Shown piece by piece: positions 23,466 through 31,945 of a DNA stretch of 32,522 nt. The DNA comes from Lentisphaerae bacterium GWF2_57_35. Its GTDB lineage: Bacteria; Verrucomicrobiota; Kiritimatiellia; CAIQIC01; GWF2-57-35. A program made the position numbers and the translations under genes. Numbering within the stretch: position 1 is the stretch's first letter; each line of letters begins with the position of its first letter. The notes under the pieces were generated by a model. That model made no database searches. It was given only the letters and a program-made list of their open reading frames with translations, and was not told the DNA's origin. The stretch covers positions 1-32,522 of the forward strand of contig MHBK01000013.1 of the NCBI GenBank assembly GCA_001804865.1, given 5' to 3'.

Positions 23466-24590
23466 TTAGAGGGCCTTCCTCGTCTTTCGCGCTGCGAGCA
23501 GATTGAACGCGATACCTAGAATCAGCAGGCCCAACAGTTCCGGCCAGATGGCCGAAAACGGGGCGTCTTTAAGAATGATGCCCCGCAACGCCGCCACATA
23601 ATACCGGGGCGCCACCAAGAACGACATCCCCTGCACAATCAAGGGCATGTTCTTGATCGGAAAGATCAACCCCGACAGGATAATCGAAGGCAGCAACGAC
23701 GAAATAATCGCCACTTGGAAAGCGATTTGCTGGGACCGCGTAGCGGACGAGATCAGCACCCCCATCCCCAGCGCGGCAAACAGAAACAGCAACGTAGAAA
23801 GGCCAAGCAAGAACCAGGACCCTTGCACGACAATTCCAAACAGCAGATAGCCCAGCAGGAGAATCATCGCCACCGTGATCAGGCAGATTGCCACATAGGG
23901 CAGCGTCTTTCCCAAAATCAATTCCTCGGGTTTAATCGGAGAGACCATAATCTGCTCCATGGTTTCCCGTTCCTTTTCCTTCACGATGGACAACGAGGTC
24001 GCGACGACCGCCGACAGCATCAAGAGCATCCCGATCAAACCCGGCACGAGAAAATGAGCGCTGTCGAGGCTGGGATTAAACCAAATTCGGGGTTCCGGCA
24101 CGACGGCAGGCGCTCCGAGTCTTACCGCCTGCGCCGCGGAAGGCGTCGCCTGAACTTCAAGCGTCAGCCGGTCGGCAAGCGCATCGAGGTAGCCGACTGT
24201 GGTGGACGCCGTCGTGGCGTCGGCGCCATCGATGAGCGCCTGGATCTCGATTTCTTCTCCCCGGGCAAGCTTCTTCGAGTAGTCGTGAGGAATCACCAGC
24301 ACCGCGCGCACCAAGCCCCGGCTCAGCAGTCCATCGGCATCGGCCCGCCTCGTCAGGGTTCCGGCCCGGTCGAAGTACGGATTCTGAAACATGCTGTCCA
24401 GCAGCCGCCGGCTTTCCTGACTGCGATCCTCGTCCAACACGGCGATACGGATGTGTTTCACGTCGAACGACAAGGCGTATCCATAAAGCACCAGCAACAT
24501 GGCAGGCACAAAGATCAGCATGCCAAGCGACAACGGATCGCGCAGAATCTGCCGGAACTCCTTTTTGAATATGGCCCAGAATCGTTTCAT
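23466..24590 (-). CDS. ABC-2 type exporter permease (YbhS-like)
   Basis: This 374-residue sister permease has TM1 at about 25-45 (LSLGMLIFVPAMLLVLYGYA) and a periplasmic domain with RIAVLDEDRSQESRRLL and IQALIDGADATTASTTVGYL. The C-terminal five-TM block contains VKEKERETMEQIMVSPIKPEEL and LLPSIILSGLIFPIKNMP. The motifs align with the permease downstream, so the pair arose by duplication and probably works as a heterodimer. It starts 3 bases after the stop of ATPase 2 and its stop abuts the ATG of the next gene. The substrate is unknown; YbhFSR relatives export drugs and cations. Confidence 0.95.
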   Translation of the reverse strand: MKRFWAIFKKEFRQILRDPLSLGMLIFVPAMLLVLYGYALSFDVKHIRIAVLDEDRSQESRRLLDSMFQNPYFDRAGTLTRRADADGLLSRGLVRAVLVIPHDYSKKLARGEEIEIQALIDGADATTASTTVGYLDALADRLTLEVQATPSAAQAVRLGAPAVVPEPRIWFNPSLDSAHFLVPGLIGMLLMLSAVVATSLSIVKEKERETMEQIMVSPIKPEELILGKTLPYVAICLITVAMILLLGYLLFGIVVQGSWFLLGLSTLLFLFAALGMGVLISSATRSQQIAFQVAIISSLLPSIILSGLIFPIKNMPLIVQGMSFLVAPRYYVAALRGIILKDAPFSAIWPELLGLLILGIAFNLLAARKTRKAL

Positions 24591-24593
24591 ACT

Positions 24594-25523
24594 TTATCCC
24601 GCCAGCCGAATGAAGGCGTCCTCCAAAGAAACGGACGCCCTGGAGACCGACAAGGGAACAAGCGCTTTATCCTGCAGCGCCTTTCGCAGTGTTTCTTCCG
24701 TGTAGCGCCCCTTCCGGCAAAACAGGTGCAGCCGCGGACCGAAGTAGGAACTGGCCATCAAGCCTTCAAGGTCGACCACGGTTTCGCGCGCGCCCCTGAA
24801 GGACGCCAAATTCACTTCGAACAAATCCTCCTGGACGGCTTCCGTCTTGATGGCGGAAGGCGTATCCAGCGCCACCAGCCGACCGGCGCTGATGAACCCG
24901 ATCCGTCCGCAAAATTCCGCCTCGTCCATGAAATGCGTTGTAATCAAGATCGTGACGCCGCGGACCGCCAGGCCTTGAATCAGATCCCAGAACATACGCC
25001 GGGAAATCGGATCGACGCCGCTGGTCGGTTCGTCGAGAAACAGAATGGGCGGTTCGTGCAACACCGCACAACCCAGCGCGAGCCGTTGCTGAAGCGCCCC
25101 CGAAAGAGTTCCGGTCAACCGATCGCCGAGCCCCTCCAAACCGGCCATCTCAACGATCGCCTTAGTGCGCTCGCGCAAGCGTTCGCCCTGCAAACCATAT
25201 ATGCCCCCGAAAAAGGCGATGTTTTCGGAGACCGTCAAATCGCGATAAAGACTGAACCGCTGCGACATGTAGCCGATGCTTTGCCGCACCTGTTCCGGCG
25301 CGCGGTTAATGTCGAAGCCGCCAACGGTCGCCGTACCGGAAGAGGAACTCAACAATCCGCACAGCATGCGGATGGTGGTCGATTTTCCGGCGCCATTGGG
25401 GCCCAGGAAGCCAAAGATTTCCCCTCGCCGAACGCTCAGCGAAAGCCGGTCGACGGCCTTGAAATGACCGAAGGCTTTGGTCAGCTCCTTAACCTCGATC
25501 ACGATGTCGCTCGTTGCGGTCAT
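24594..25523 (-). CDS. ABC exporter ATPase 2 (YbhF C-half-like)
   Basis: The 309-residue cytoplasmic ATPase has Walker A GPNGAGKST (41-49), Q-loop YMSQ (86-89) and Walker B ILFLDE (160-165) with the catalytic Glu. The H-loop His is at 197 in TTHFMDEAE. The signature at 140-144 is LSGAL instead of LSGGQ. A C-terminal ~80-residue extension has PRLHLFCRKGRYTEETLRKA and ends SLEDAFIRLAG, as in YbhF. E. coli YbhF fuses two such domains in one chain; here they are separate genes with tolC and the redox gene between them. It overlaps the redox gene by 4 bases (25520-25523). Confidence 0.95.
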   Translation of the reverse strand: MTATSDIVIEVKELTKAFGHFKAVDRLSLSVRRGEIFGFLGPNGAGKSTTIRMLCGLLSSSSGTATVGGFDINRAPEQVRQSIGYMSQRFSLYRDLTVSENIAFFGGIYGLQGERLRERTKAIVEMAGLEGLGDRLTGTLSGALQQRLALGCAVLHEPPILFLDEPTSGVDPISRRMFWDLIQGLAVRGVTILITTHFMDEAEFCGRIGFISAGRLVALDTPSAIKTEAVQEDLFEVNLASFRGARETVVDLEGLMASSYFGPRLHLFCRKGRYTEETLRKALQDKALVPLSVSRASVSLEDAFIRLAG

Positions 25524-26560
25524 GAATCCGGCCTCCGGGTCCAGGCGCCGAGCGGCGTCGAGGGTTCATGATAGCGGCGGAAAACATGGGTTAAGGTTGT
25601 CCAGGTGAACAGTCGATTGATCCACCGGATTCGGATCAGCCGCCAGAATATTCCATAAGCCAATAAGATGCTCAACAGATAATATCCATATTGAACGACA
25701 CGCGCCCCACCCCCCAACCATCGAGCCATGTACACGCCAACCGGTATCGACGCCAAATAATAAAGGACGATGGCCCAGGAATGGCCGGCTTCAATCGCCT
25801 CTTTCGGGCAGTAGGCCATGCATCGCATGCAGCTTTCGCAGGAATACGTCCAGTAAGGGCTTCCTCGCATGCGAATCGCACCGAACGGACAGTTCTGCGC
25901 GCAGAGTCCGCATCGATTGCACTGTTCATTCGCAAAAAACATCTTTGCCAGAAAGAAGCGGCCATAGAGCAAATAGCCCAGGGACGCCGGCGCCAGCAAC
26001 AAGCCCAAGAGCAGGCAGATCCATCCATGCCATCGGGACTTTCCCGCCAGCAGATCCAGGATGTAGCCCTCCGCTTTAGGCTGGGCCCGGCTTTCCATGC
26101 TCTCGACGCTTTGCGGAGACAGGCTCGGATGCACGGTCAACCAATTCGACGGCATGTCCAAGCCCATCACGCCTCGTATTCGATAGCCTTTCCAACGCAG
26201 GAGCAGCGCCATCAAATAACCCGCCGTGCCTTCCATGCCCGGCATATGAAACCGCCCGAACTCCAATCCGCCGCGAGTCACCAGAACGAAAGCCTCTGCC
26301 GTTTTCACGCGCGGCCATTGCAAGACAAAACGGATCATCCCCCACGGCGCCGTAAAGGCGTGGGTGGGCAGGAATAAGCCGGTTAAGGTCCCGGCTTCCG
26401 ATTGCACCTGAGCAGGACGGATCGCATCCATGGCCTGGACGGATAGGTGGAGGCCTTGGGATTGGGTCGTATCGGCCATCCATTCCGCGGCACGAAAGGA
26501 ATTACCCGTCCCACTCATGTAATACAGTTGTAATTTGCTATACATGTCGGCCTTCTTCAT
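25520..26560 (-). CDS. EFR1-type flavodoxin-ferredoxin fusion, membrane-bound
   Basis: The product has 346 residues. The N-terminal flavodoxin-like domain (about 9-165) has the FMN phosphate loop YYMSGTGNSFRAAEWMA. A TM hairpin at about 178-200 (WICLLLGLLLAPASLGYLLYG) follows. Two 4Fe-4S motifs come next: C214, C217, C220, C224 and C241, C244, C247, C251 (CNRCGLCAQNCPFGAI and CESCMRCMAYCPKEAI). Two further TMs lie at about 261-280 and 292-308. The layout fits EFR1-type proteins, which move electrons between FMN and 4Fe-4S clusters on the cytoplasmic face. The start overlaps the tolC stop by 4 bases and its own stop overlaps ATPase 2, so it is translationally coupled inside the exporter operon. 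An ATG at 26545 with GAAGG upstream is an alternative start. Partner and substrate are unknown. Confidence 0.92.
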   Translation of the reverse strand: MKKADMYSKLQLYYMSGTGNSFRAAEWMADTTQSQGLHLSVQAMDAIRPAQVQSEAGTLTGLFLPTHAFTAPWGMIRFVLQWPRVKTAEAFVLVTRGGLEFGRFHMPGMEGTAGYLMALLLRWKGYRIRGVMGLDMPSNWLTVHPSLSPQSVESMESRAQPKAEGYILDLLAGKSRWHGWICLLLGLLLAPASLGYLLYGRFFLAKMFFANEQCNRCGLCAQNCPFGAIRMRGSPYWTYSCESCMRCMAYCPKEAIEAGHSWAIVLYYLASIPVGVYMARWLGGGARVVQYGYYLLSILLAYGIFWRLIRIRWINRLFTWTTLTHVFRRYHEPSTPLGAWTRRPDS

Positions 26561-27870
26561 TCATCCGATGAAGCCAAGGTTCCCATGGCTTTTTCCAACA
26601 TCGCGCGCGTCAGCGCCACATCCGATCGGGCCGCCACTACCTCATATTCCGCTTCGGTCAGGCGGGCTCGGGCGTCCAGCACATCCGAATGCCGCGCCAT
26701 TCCATTCTGCCAAAGATCGGAAGCCGAACGCAGGTTCAGCTTCGCACTGTCCTCGGCGCGAAGAGCGACGCTCAGCCGCCGCAAAGCCACCTCAAGATTA
26801 ATGCGGCTTTGCCGGGCTTCCAACGCGATGGCGTCGTCAGTCTGGCGGGTTCGGATTCTAGCTTGTTCGGCCCGCGCTCCGGCCTCGGCCACTTTCGAGC
26901 GAGTCAAGCCCCAGTCCAAAATGTTCCACGAAACCGCAACTCCGGCAAAGGCATCGTCCTGCCATTCGTCCTGCGGAGGAATGTTCATCATATTCGGACG
27001 GGCTTGCTCGTATTTTGCCGTCAGGTAAAGTTGAGGATAATAGCCCGCGCGCTGCACCTGGAGCTGCTCTTCCGCGCTCTTCAGCTCCAGCCGCCGCGCG
27101 GCTCGTTCCAACCGATTGCTCAGGGCTTCTGTTACCACGTCCGTACCCAAGTCCAAGGCTTGTTCAACCGGCAGAGGGGCTTCCTGCGGAATGTTATTCG
27201 AGGCCCACTCGATGCCCGTCAGCCAGGTGATTTGCGCTTGAGCCAAGCGGACCGCTCCCCGGACATTCTCCAAGCTCAATCGCGCCTGTTCCAGGCGAAC
27301 TTCGGTCGATAAGGCATCGTTTTCCGTAACCAAACCCGCGTTTTGCTGGACCTGCATATCGGCATAATGCGCTTCCATCCACGCCACGGCGGCCTCGGAC
27401 GATTTCACGGAATAATACGCTTTGGACCAATTCCAATAGACCGACAACGCTTGCAACATCACGTCCGCCGTCGCGCTTTGCCGGCCTAACGCGCTGGCGT
27501 CCCTGGAAAAACGAGCTCCCTCCTTCTGCCCTGAAATCCGCCCGCCGGTAAACAACGGCTGGGTTAAGCCGATCGAAGCGCCATAGCGTGAATCGATGGC
27601 AGGAATAATCGAATTAGGGCCGAAGGAGGAATCCTCCAAGCCCTCATAGCGGAAAGCGTGACCCTCCAGATCGATCGAAGGCAAGCCCAAGGCCTTGGCT
27701 TGTTGCACTCGGGCTTCCGCGGCCTGGTTCTCCTGATCCAGCGTTTTCAAGTCGAGGCTGTAGGCCAAGGCGTTGATGACGACCTGCCCAGGCGAAAGCA
27801 CTGCGTCTTCTCCCATCGCAACGCCCGCGCACATCATCGTCGTTAGAATTATCCAGATTCGTCTATTCAT
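26557..27870 (-). CDS. TolC-family outer-membrane efflux channel protein
   Basis: The 437-residue protein begins with a signal peptide (RRIWIILTTMMCAGVAMG). It has the two-repeat OEP layout of long amphipathic helices. Repeat 1 includes LKTLDQENQAAEARVQQAKA, LPSIDLEGHAF and GASIGLTQPLFTGGRISGQK. Repeat 2 includes AGYYPQLYLTAKYEQARPN and VAVSWNILDWGLTRSKVAEA. The GLTQPLFTGG and VSWNILDWG turns are the family's strand-to-helix signatures. It forms the outer-membrane tunnel of the tripartite exporter. It overlaps ATPase 1 and the redox gene by 4 bases on each side. Confidence 0.96.
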   Translation of the reverse strand: MNRRIWIILTTMMCAGVAMGEDAVLSPGQVVINALAYSLDLKTLDQENQAAEARVQQAKALGLPSIDLEGHAFRYEGLEDSSFGPNSIIPAIDSRYGASIGLTQPLFTGGRISGQKEGARFSRDASALGRQSATADVMLQALSVYWNWSKAYYSVKSSEAAVAWMEAHYADMQVQQNAGLVTENDALSTEVRLEQARLSLENVRGAVRLAQAQITWLTGIEWASNNIPQEAPLPVEQALDLGTDVVTEALSNRLERAARRLELKSAEEQLQVQRAGYYPQLYLTAKYEQARPNMMNIPPQDEWQDDAFAGVAVSWNILDWGLTRSKVAEAGARAEQARIRTRQTDDAIALEARQSRINLEVALRRLSVALRAEDSAKLNLRSASDLWQNGMARHSDVLDARARLTEAEYEVVAARSDVALTRAMLEKAMGTLASSDE

Positions 27871-28808
27871 GCCGATTCTCCCTGCCCCAAAAGGGCGATA
27901 AAAGCATCTTCCAGCGAAGGCGCCACTTTCGAATGGCGCACTGGCCCCAGCCCGCGCTCCTCAAGACAAGCCCTGGCTTTGTCCAATTCGTTGGCGCCTT
28001 CCGGCGTCCAAAAATGCAGCCGATCCCCATACAGCACCAACCGCGTGGACGGCCAGAATTCCCGCAAGGCTTTGTAGGCGGCGGGAGGCGTCGGGCACTC
28101 TATGTTATAAATCTGTCCAGGCATGGCGGCTTTGACTTCCTCCGGCGAGCCGGTCATGAAGATCCGCCCCTTGTGCATTAGACCGATTCGATGACACCGC
28201 TCCGCTTCATCGAGATAAGGCGTCGTCATGAAGATCGTCACGCCCTGCTCCATGATGCCGCTGAGAATGTTCCAAAACTCGCCCCGGGACACCGGATCGA
28301 CGCCCGTCGAAGGCTCATCCAGAAAAATGAGATCGGGCGTATGGATCAACGTGCAGGCCAGCGCCAGCTTCTTTTTCATGCCGCCCGATAACGATTGCGC
28401 CAGCCGCCGGCGAAACGGAGTGAGACGCGTAAAATCCAAAAGCTCGTCGCGCCGCTTCTGAAAGCCCTTCACCCCGTGCAGATCGGCAAAAAATTCGATG
28501 TTTTCGTCCACCGTCAAATCCCCATAGAGCGTGAAGTTCTGCGAAAGATATCCCATGCGCCCTTTGATTTGCTCGGTTTCCCGGACCAGATCGAACCCCA
28601 ACACCGTCCCGCTTCCGCCGGTTGGCTTGAGAATGCCGCACAACAGCCGGATTGCGGTGCTCTTGCCGGCGCCGTCCGGCCCGACCAAGCCGTACATCTC
28701 GCCCCGATCCACCGATAAATCCAATGACTCGACCGCCACGGCTTTATCAAAATGTCGGGAGAGTTTTTCGGTTGTAATGATGGGACGATCTGTCGCGGGC
28801 GATTTCAT
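27867..28808 (-). CDS. ABC exporter ATPase 1 (YbhF N-half-like)
   Basis: The 313-residue cytoplasmic ATPase has Walker A GPDGAGKST (43-51), Q-loop YLSQ (87-90), a good signature LSGGM (140-144) and Walker B LIFLDE (160-165). At the H-loop position 197 it has Pro (TTPYLDEAE) where ATPase 2 has His, so the switch histidine is missing. The C-terminal extension ends SLEDAFIALLG, as in ATPase 2. The two ATPases therefore have opposite defects and should form a heterodimer with one complete ATP site. It overlaps the HlyD gene and tolC by 4 bases each. Confidence 0.95.
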   Translation of the reverse strand: MKSPATDRPIITTEKLSRHFDKAVAVESLDLSVDRGEMYGLVGPDGAGKSTAIRLLCGILKPTGGSGTVLGFDLVRETEQIKGRMGYLSQNFTLYGDLTVDENIEFFADLHGVKGFQKRRDELLDFTRLTPFRRRLAQSLSGGMKKKLALACTLIHTPDLIFLDEPSTGVDPVSRGEFWNILSGIMEQGVTIFMTTPYLDEAERCHRIGLMHKGRIFMTGSPEEVKAAMPGQIYNIECPTPPAAYKALREFWPSTRLVLYGDRLHFWTPEGANELDKARACLEERGLGPVRHSKVAPSLEDAFIALLGQGESA

Positions 28809-29752
28809 AGATAGCCATCGGCCGGCATCCCCGGCTTGAAAACGCCTTCGGTATTTTTCAGCGTAACCTTCACCCGATAGACCAGCTTCGCCCGCTCGTC
28901 CGGGGTTTGCACATTGCGCGGCGTGAATTCCGCCTCCGGCGAAATGAACGTCACCCGACCTTCATACATCGTCGGATCGCCGTCCACTTTTACCCGCGCC
29001 GACTGCCCGATTTTGACGCCGGCTATCCGTGCTTCGGGCACATAGACCGACAGCCACACCTCATCCAGCCGGGAAATCGTCAGCAACGGGGTTCCCACCC
29101 CGGCATACTCGCCTTCCTCCCGTACGCGCGTCGTCACCACGCCCTCCATCGGCGCCGTTACAGTACAATCGCTCACCGCCTTTTCGACCGCGGCCAACCG
29201 GGCTTGGACCTGCTCCAACTCCGCGCGGGCGAGACGAACTTCCTCTTCGCGGTTTCCCTGCTTTAAGCGTTGAAACATCTGCTGGGCTGCAGACAGAGCG
29301 GCCGCGGTTCGATCCGCTTGCGCGCGGGCATCGTCCATTTGCTTCTGGGTGCCGCTTCCGCTTTCATAAACTTTTCGAATACGCTGCAAGTCCGCGTCCG
29401 CGGCTTTGGACATCGCTTCCGCTTCCGCCGCCTGGTCCTTTGCCCGCTGGATGTCCTCGTCGCGGCTGCCGGCCAGCATCAAATCCAGGCGAGCCTGCGC
29501 GGCCTGAACCGCTCCTTGCGCCTCGGCCCGGCGGATCTCGTAATCCCGTGCATCCAACTGCGCCACCAGCTCTCCTTTCTTCAGGAGATCGCCTTCCTGC
29601 GGGGGCAGCTTGAGCAGAAGACCGGCCACCTGAGGGGCCACGGACACCTGCGTGCATTCGATCGCGCCGGAGCCATCCGGACGTTCCTTGTGCAGGCCGC
29701 AGCCGCACAGCAGCGCCAACGCGACGATACTCGCCGCCATGTTTTGGTTCAT
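28805..29752 (-). CDS. HlyD-family periplasmic adaptor (lipoprotein)
   Basis: The product has 315 residues. I chose the ATG at 29752 because GGAG stands 8 bases upstream. The signal SIVALALLCGC ends in a lipobox, so it is probably anchored in the inner membrane by a lipid. The layout is a biotinyl-lipoyl half (VSVAPQVAGLLLKLPPQEGD, LLKKGELVAQLD), a long helical hairpin (about 70-190), the second lipoyl half (CTVTAPMEGVVTTRVREEGE) and a beta-barrel domain (VWLSVYVPEARIAGVKIGQS, FKPGMPADGYL). It links the ABC permeases to TolC. It is the first intact gene of the seven-gene operon. A TetR remnant ends 16 bases upstream. Confidence 0.95.
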   Translation of the reverse strand: MNQNMAASIVALALLCGCGLHKERPDGSGAIECTQVSVAPQVAGLLLKLPPQEGDLLKKGELVAQLDARDYEIRRAEAQGAVQAAQARLDLMLAGSRDEDIQRAKDQAAEAEAMSKAADADLQRIRKVYESGSGTQKQMDDARAQADRTAAALSAAQQMFQRLKQGNREEEVRLARAELEQVQARLAAVEKAVSDCTVTAPMEGVVTTRVREEGEYAGVGTPLLTISRLDEVWLSVYVPEARIAGVKIGQSARVKVDGDPTMYEGRVTFISPEAEFTPRNVQTPDERAKLVYRVKVTLKNTEGVFKPGMPADGYL

Positions 29753-29768
29753 GCTCAATCTCCTCATT

Positions 29769-29945
29769 CTATTTAAGCCTCATTGAATTTTGTTTTCGTT
29801 GGCCTCGCGGCGGCTTTGCCGTCGCCAATCCTTGCATCATGATGGATACAATGGATTCGCGCCGCTCCTCGAAATCCGGAACTTCAATGGCCAGGCTTTT
29901 GCGATCAATGTACTGCAGAACCTTTTGGACGTTCAAGCTGAACGT
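29769..29945 (-). pseudogene. TetR-family regulator, C-terminal remnant
   Basis: After an in-frame TAA the minus strand encodes 58 residues, reading TFSLNVQKVLQYIDRKSLAI, then PDFEERRESIVSIMMQGLAT and a basic tail, and stops 16 bases before the HlyD start. This resembles the last ligand-domain helix of TetR/AcrR regulators that sit first in HlyD-ABC-ABC operons. The N-terminal HTH and most of the ligand domain are missing. The sequence beyond (29950 onward) is unrelated and carries a REP hairpin. The operon's local repressor therefore seems lost. The family call comes from context plus helix style, so it is moderate. Confidence 0.6.
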
Positions 29946-29995
29946 TTAACATGTTGCGCTGTCAAGAGAGTTCATGGAAGAGCCCGTCTTCGCCC

Positions 29996-30031
29996 GCCTG
30001 CGCATCGCTACGCGAAGCGTTGCGGGCAGGG
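29996..30031. repeat. GC-rich palindromic repeat between TetR remnant and methyltransferase
   Basis: The core CGCTACGCGAAGCG sits in an imperfect hairpin between GCCTGCGCATCGCT (29996-30009) and AGCGTTGCGGGCAGG (30016-30030). It is related in sequence and shape to 1993-2022 and was possibly involved in the deletion of the TetR gene. Confidence 0.55.
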
Positions 30032-30163
30032 AGAAGCCGGGCCACCTGTTTTTGGTTCTGGCTTTGCGCCAACGCGCACACGCTTTGCCCGCCATGCAGC
30101 GCTGCGCGCTGTCCCTACTTGATACGACTTTGCAGATGTTTAATGTTTTGTTATAAAGCCGCC

Positions 30164-30973
30164 ATGCAAAACAAATATGTCCATGGCTATACGAAAGAAG
30201 AAGCCGGCCGATTGCTGGATCAGTCGAGCATCCTGGAGGAATTTCTTCACAGCGGCACCCGTTTCGCCGACGGGGCGAACGTCCTGGAGGCCGGTTGCGG
30301 CGTCGGCGCCCAGACCGAGATTCTTGTGCGCCGCAGTCCTGGGGCGCGGTTCACCTCCGTCGATATTTCCAACGAATCGCTGGCGCTGGCCCGGGAGCGG
30401 ATTCAGCGGCTCGGATGCGATCAGGTCGTGTTTCAGCAAGCCAGTTTGTATGCGCTGCCTTTCGGCGATTCTTCGTTCGATCATGTATTTGTCTGTTTTG
30501 TGCTCGAGCATCTCGACGATCCGTCAAAGGCGTTGCTCGAACTGAAGCGAGTGCTTAAACCCGGCGGCACGTTGACGGTCATCGAAGGCGATCACGGTTC
30601 GTGCTTCTGGCATCCCGAGACGCCGTTGTCGGTGAAAGTCTGGCGGGCCTTGATCGAGGCCCAGCAGGAGCTGGGACACAATCCGTCGATCGGCCGGGAA
30701 CTCTATCCCCTACTGGCCCACGCCGGCTACCAGGTGCAGGAAGTTGCCCCGCGCTGGCTCTATGCCGATGCTCTCCGCCCGGCCCTGCTGGACGGCATGG
30801 TCAACAAGATCATCGTCCCCATGGTGGAAACCGCCCAAGCGACCACTCTTAGAAGTGGAACGATCGACCAGGCTGCATGGGACCAAGGCATTGCCGAGCT
30901 TTCCCGCTCCGGCCAAACGCCCGACGGCACTTTTTTCTATACGTGGTTCAAGGCAATAGCGGCGAAGGAATAG
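30164..30973 (+). CDS. Class I SAM-dependent methyltransferase
   Basis: The 270-residue protein has the Rossmann-type SAM site: motif I VLEAGCGVGAQTEIL at about 39-53, motif II acidic residue in FTSVDISNESLALARERI, and motif III-IV DSSFDHVFVCFVLEHLDD followed by LKRVLKPGGTLTVIEGDHGS. The C-terminal ~100 residues may hold the acceptor site. The acceptor is unknown and small molecules are common for this type. The start at 30164 is chosen because the 71 upstream in-frame residues are Arg/Cys-rich and run through repeat DNA. No strong ribosome site precedes it (AAAGCCGCC). It diverges from the exporter operon and converges with the DUF72 gene, 19 bases apart. Confidence 0.93.
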   Translation: MQNKYVHGYTKEEAGRLLDQSSILEEFLHSGTRFADGANVLEAGCGVGAQTEILVRRSPGARFTSVDISNESLALARERIQRLGCDQVVFQQASLYALPFGDSSFDHVFVCFVLEHLDDPSKALLELKRVLKPGGTLTVIEGDHGSCFWHPETPLSVKVWRALIEAQQELGHNPSIGRELYPLLAHAGYQVQEVAPRWLYADALRPALLDGMVNKIIVPMVETAQATTLRSGTIDQAAWDQGIAELSRSGQTPDGTFFYTWFKAIAAKE

Positions 30974-30992
30974 GCGCGCTGTAGAATGCCTT

Positions 30993-31904
30993 TTAGAAAA
31001 GCGTTCCGACATACCGTCCCTCTTGGGAAGAATCGGGAGGCGGGGGTTCGGCGATCTCCGCCAACTCCGGGTAGTGCTCCAGCAAACGCTCCGGCACCGG
31101 CACTTTCTGGCCGGTGACGAGCGATTTGAGCTGGAGGATGTTGCCCAATTCCTTGCCCTGATAATGATTGTTGCCCACCACGGTCATCGACTTGCGGGCT
31201 TTCGCAATCTTTACGACGCGATCCTTGATCTCGGAAAGCTCTTTCAAGGTGTAGAAGTAGTTGTAGGTTTCGCCCCGGCCGGCTTCCTTGTCGAACCAGG
31301 CTTTCCGGTTCCGCCCGTGCAGACGGAAATATCCGTGATCGCCAACCCGGCAAACAGGCAGGTTGAACGAATCGCGGCTCATCGGATAATCCAGATTGGC
31401 CACGGAAACGCCCAGGCCCGCCAGAAATTGCAAAGCTTCCGGCTCCTGCCAGGAGACATGCCGGACTTCGACCACCACATCGACCCAATCCCGCGCAAAA
31501 TCGGCAATGCCCGAGAGCAGCTCGCGGGCCGTCTGATGGTCGCGAAAATCATAGCGAAATTGCGCCAGCACTTGATGAAGACGTCCGGCTTCGACCAAGG
31601 GCGCGAGGCCCTCCCGGAAAGCCTTCTTCATCCCCTCCTCCAAAAGGCCTTGATGAGTAATTTCCTGATGCAGCTTGGCCGAGAAAAAGAACCCGGGGCG
31701 AAAGGCCGTGCGCTGGACCCACGACGCGGACAACCGCGCTTCCGGCGGCCGATAAAACGTACTGTTGATTTCAATCATGTCGACATGACGCGCGACAAAA
31801 CCCAAGGCGTCCTTCTCGCCGGGATTATAGACATAGCCTTTCCAATCCGGATAGGACCATCCGGCGACTCCAAAGGCGATTTCAGTTGCAGAGGGACTTG
31901 TCAT
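30993..31904 (-). CDS. DUF72 family protein (YecE-like)
   Basis: The 303-residue protein shows the DUF72 TIM-barrel motifs: FGVAGWSYPDWKGYVYNPGE (11-30), HVDMIEINSTFYRPP (40-54), FFFSAKLHQEITHQG, VVVEVRHVSWQEPE, and the closing YFRLHGRNRKAWFDKE with YNYFYTLKELSEI and VVGNNHYQGKELGNILQLK. The fold and conserved acidic residues suggest a hydrolase-like or metal-dependent enzyme, but the function is unknown. It is cytoplasmic. An IS1380-family end begins about 14 bases upstream of its start, so its native promoter may have been displaced. Confidence 0.95.
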   Translation of the reverse strand: MTSPSATEIAFGVAGWSYPDWKGYVYNPGEKDALGFVARHVDMIEINSTFYRPPEARLSASWVQRTAFRPGFFFSAKLHQEITHQGLLEEGMKKAFREGLAPLVEAGRLHQVLAQFRYDFRDHQTARELLSGIADFARDWVDVVVEVRHVSWQEPEALQFLAGLGVSVANLDYPMSRDSFNLPVCRVGDHGYFRLHGRNRKAWFDKEAGRGETYNYFYTLKELSEIKDRVVKIAKARKSMTVVGNNHYQGKELGNILQLKSLVTGQKVPVPERLLEHYPELAEIAEPPPPDSSQEGRYVGTLF

Positions 31905-31945
31905 TATTCACTCTGGCGCTAACCCGCATTTCTCACAAAGATAGT

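Noticed and set aside
23715..25571. Plus-strand open frame (618 codons) opposite the exporter permease and ATPase
   Set aside because: Opposite strand encodes clear ABC proteins. The plus-strand product is His/Gln/Arg-rich without motifs.
30119..30158. Possible sigma-70 promoter (TTGATA or TTGCAG with TATAAA) before the methyltransferase
   Set aside because: Neither pair combines a good -35, a good -10 and suitable spacing. TATAAA would leave almost no leader before the ATG.
29951..30163. Upstream extension of the methyltransferase gene
   Set aside because: The 71 extra residues are Arg/Cys-rich, run through a REP hairpin and lack family resemblance. The protein fold begins at 30164.
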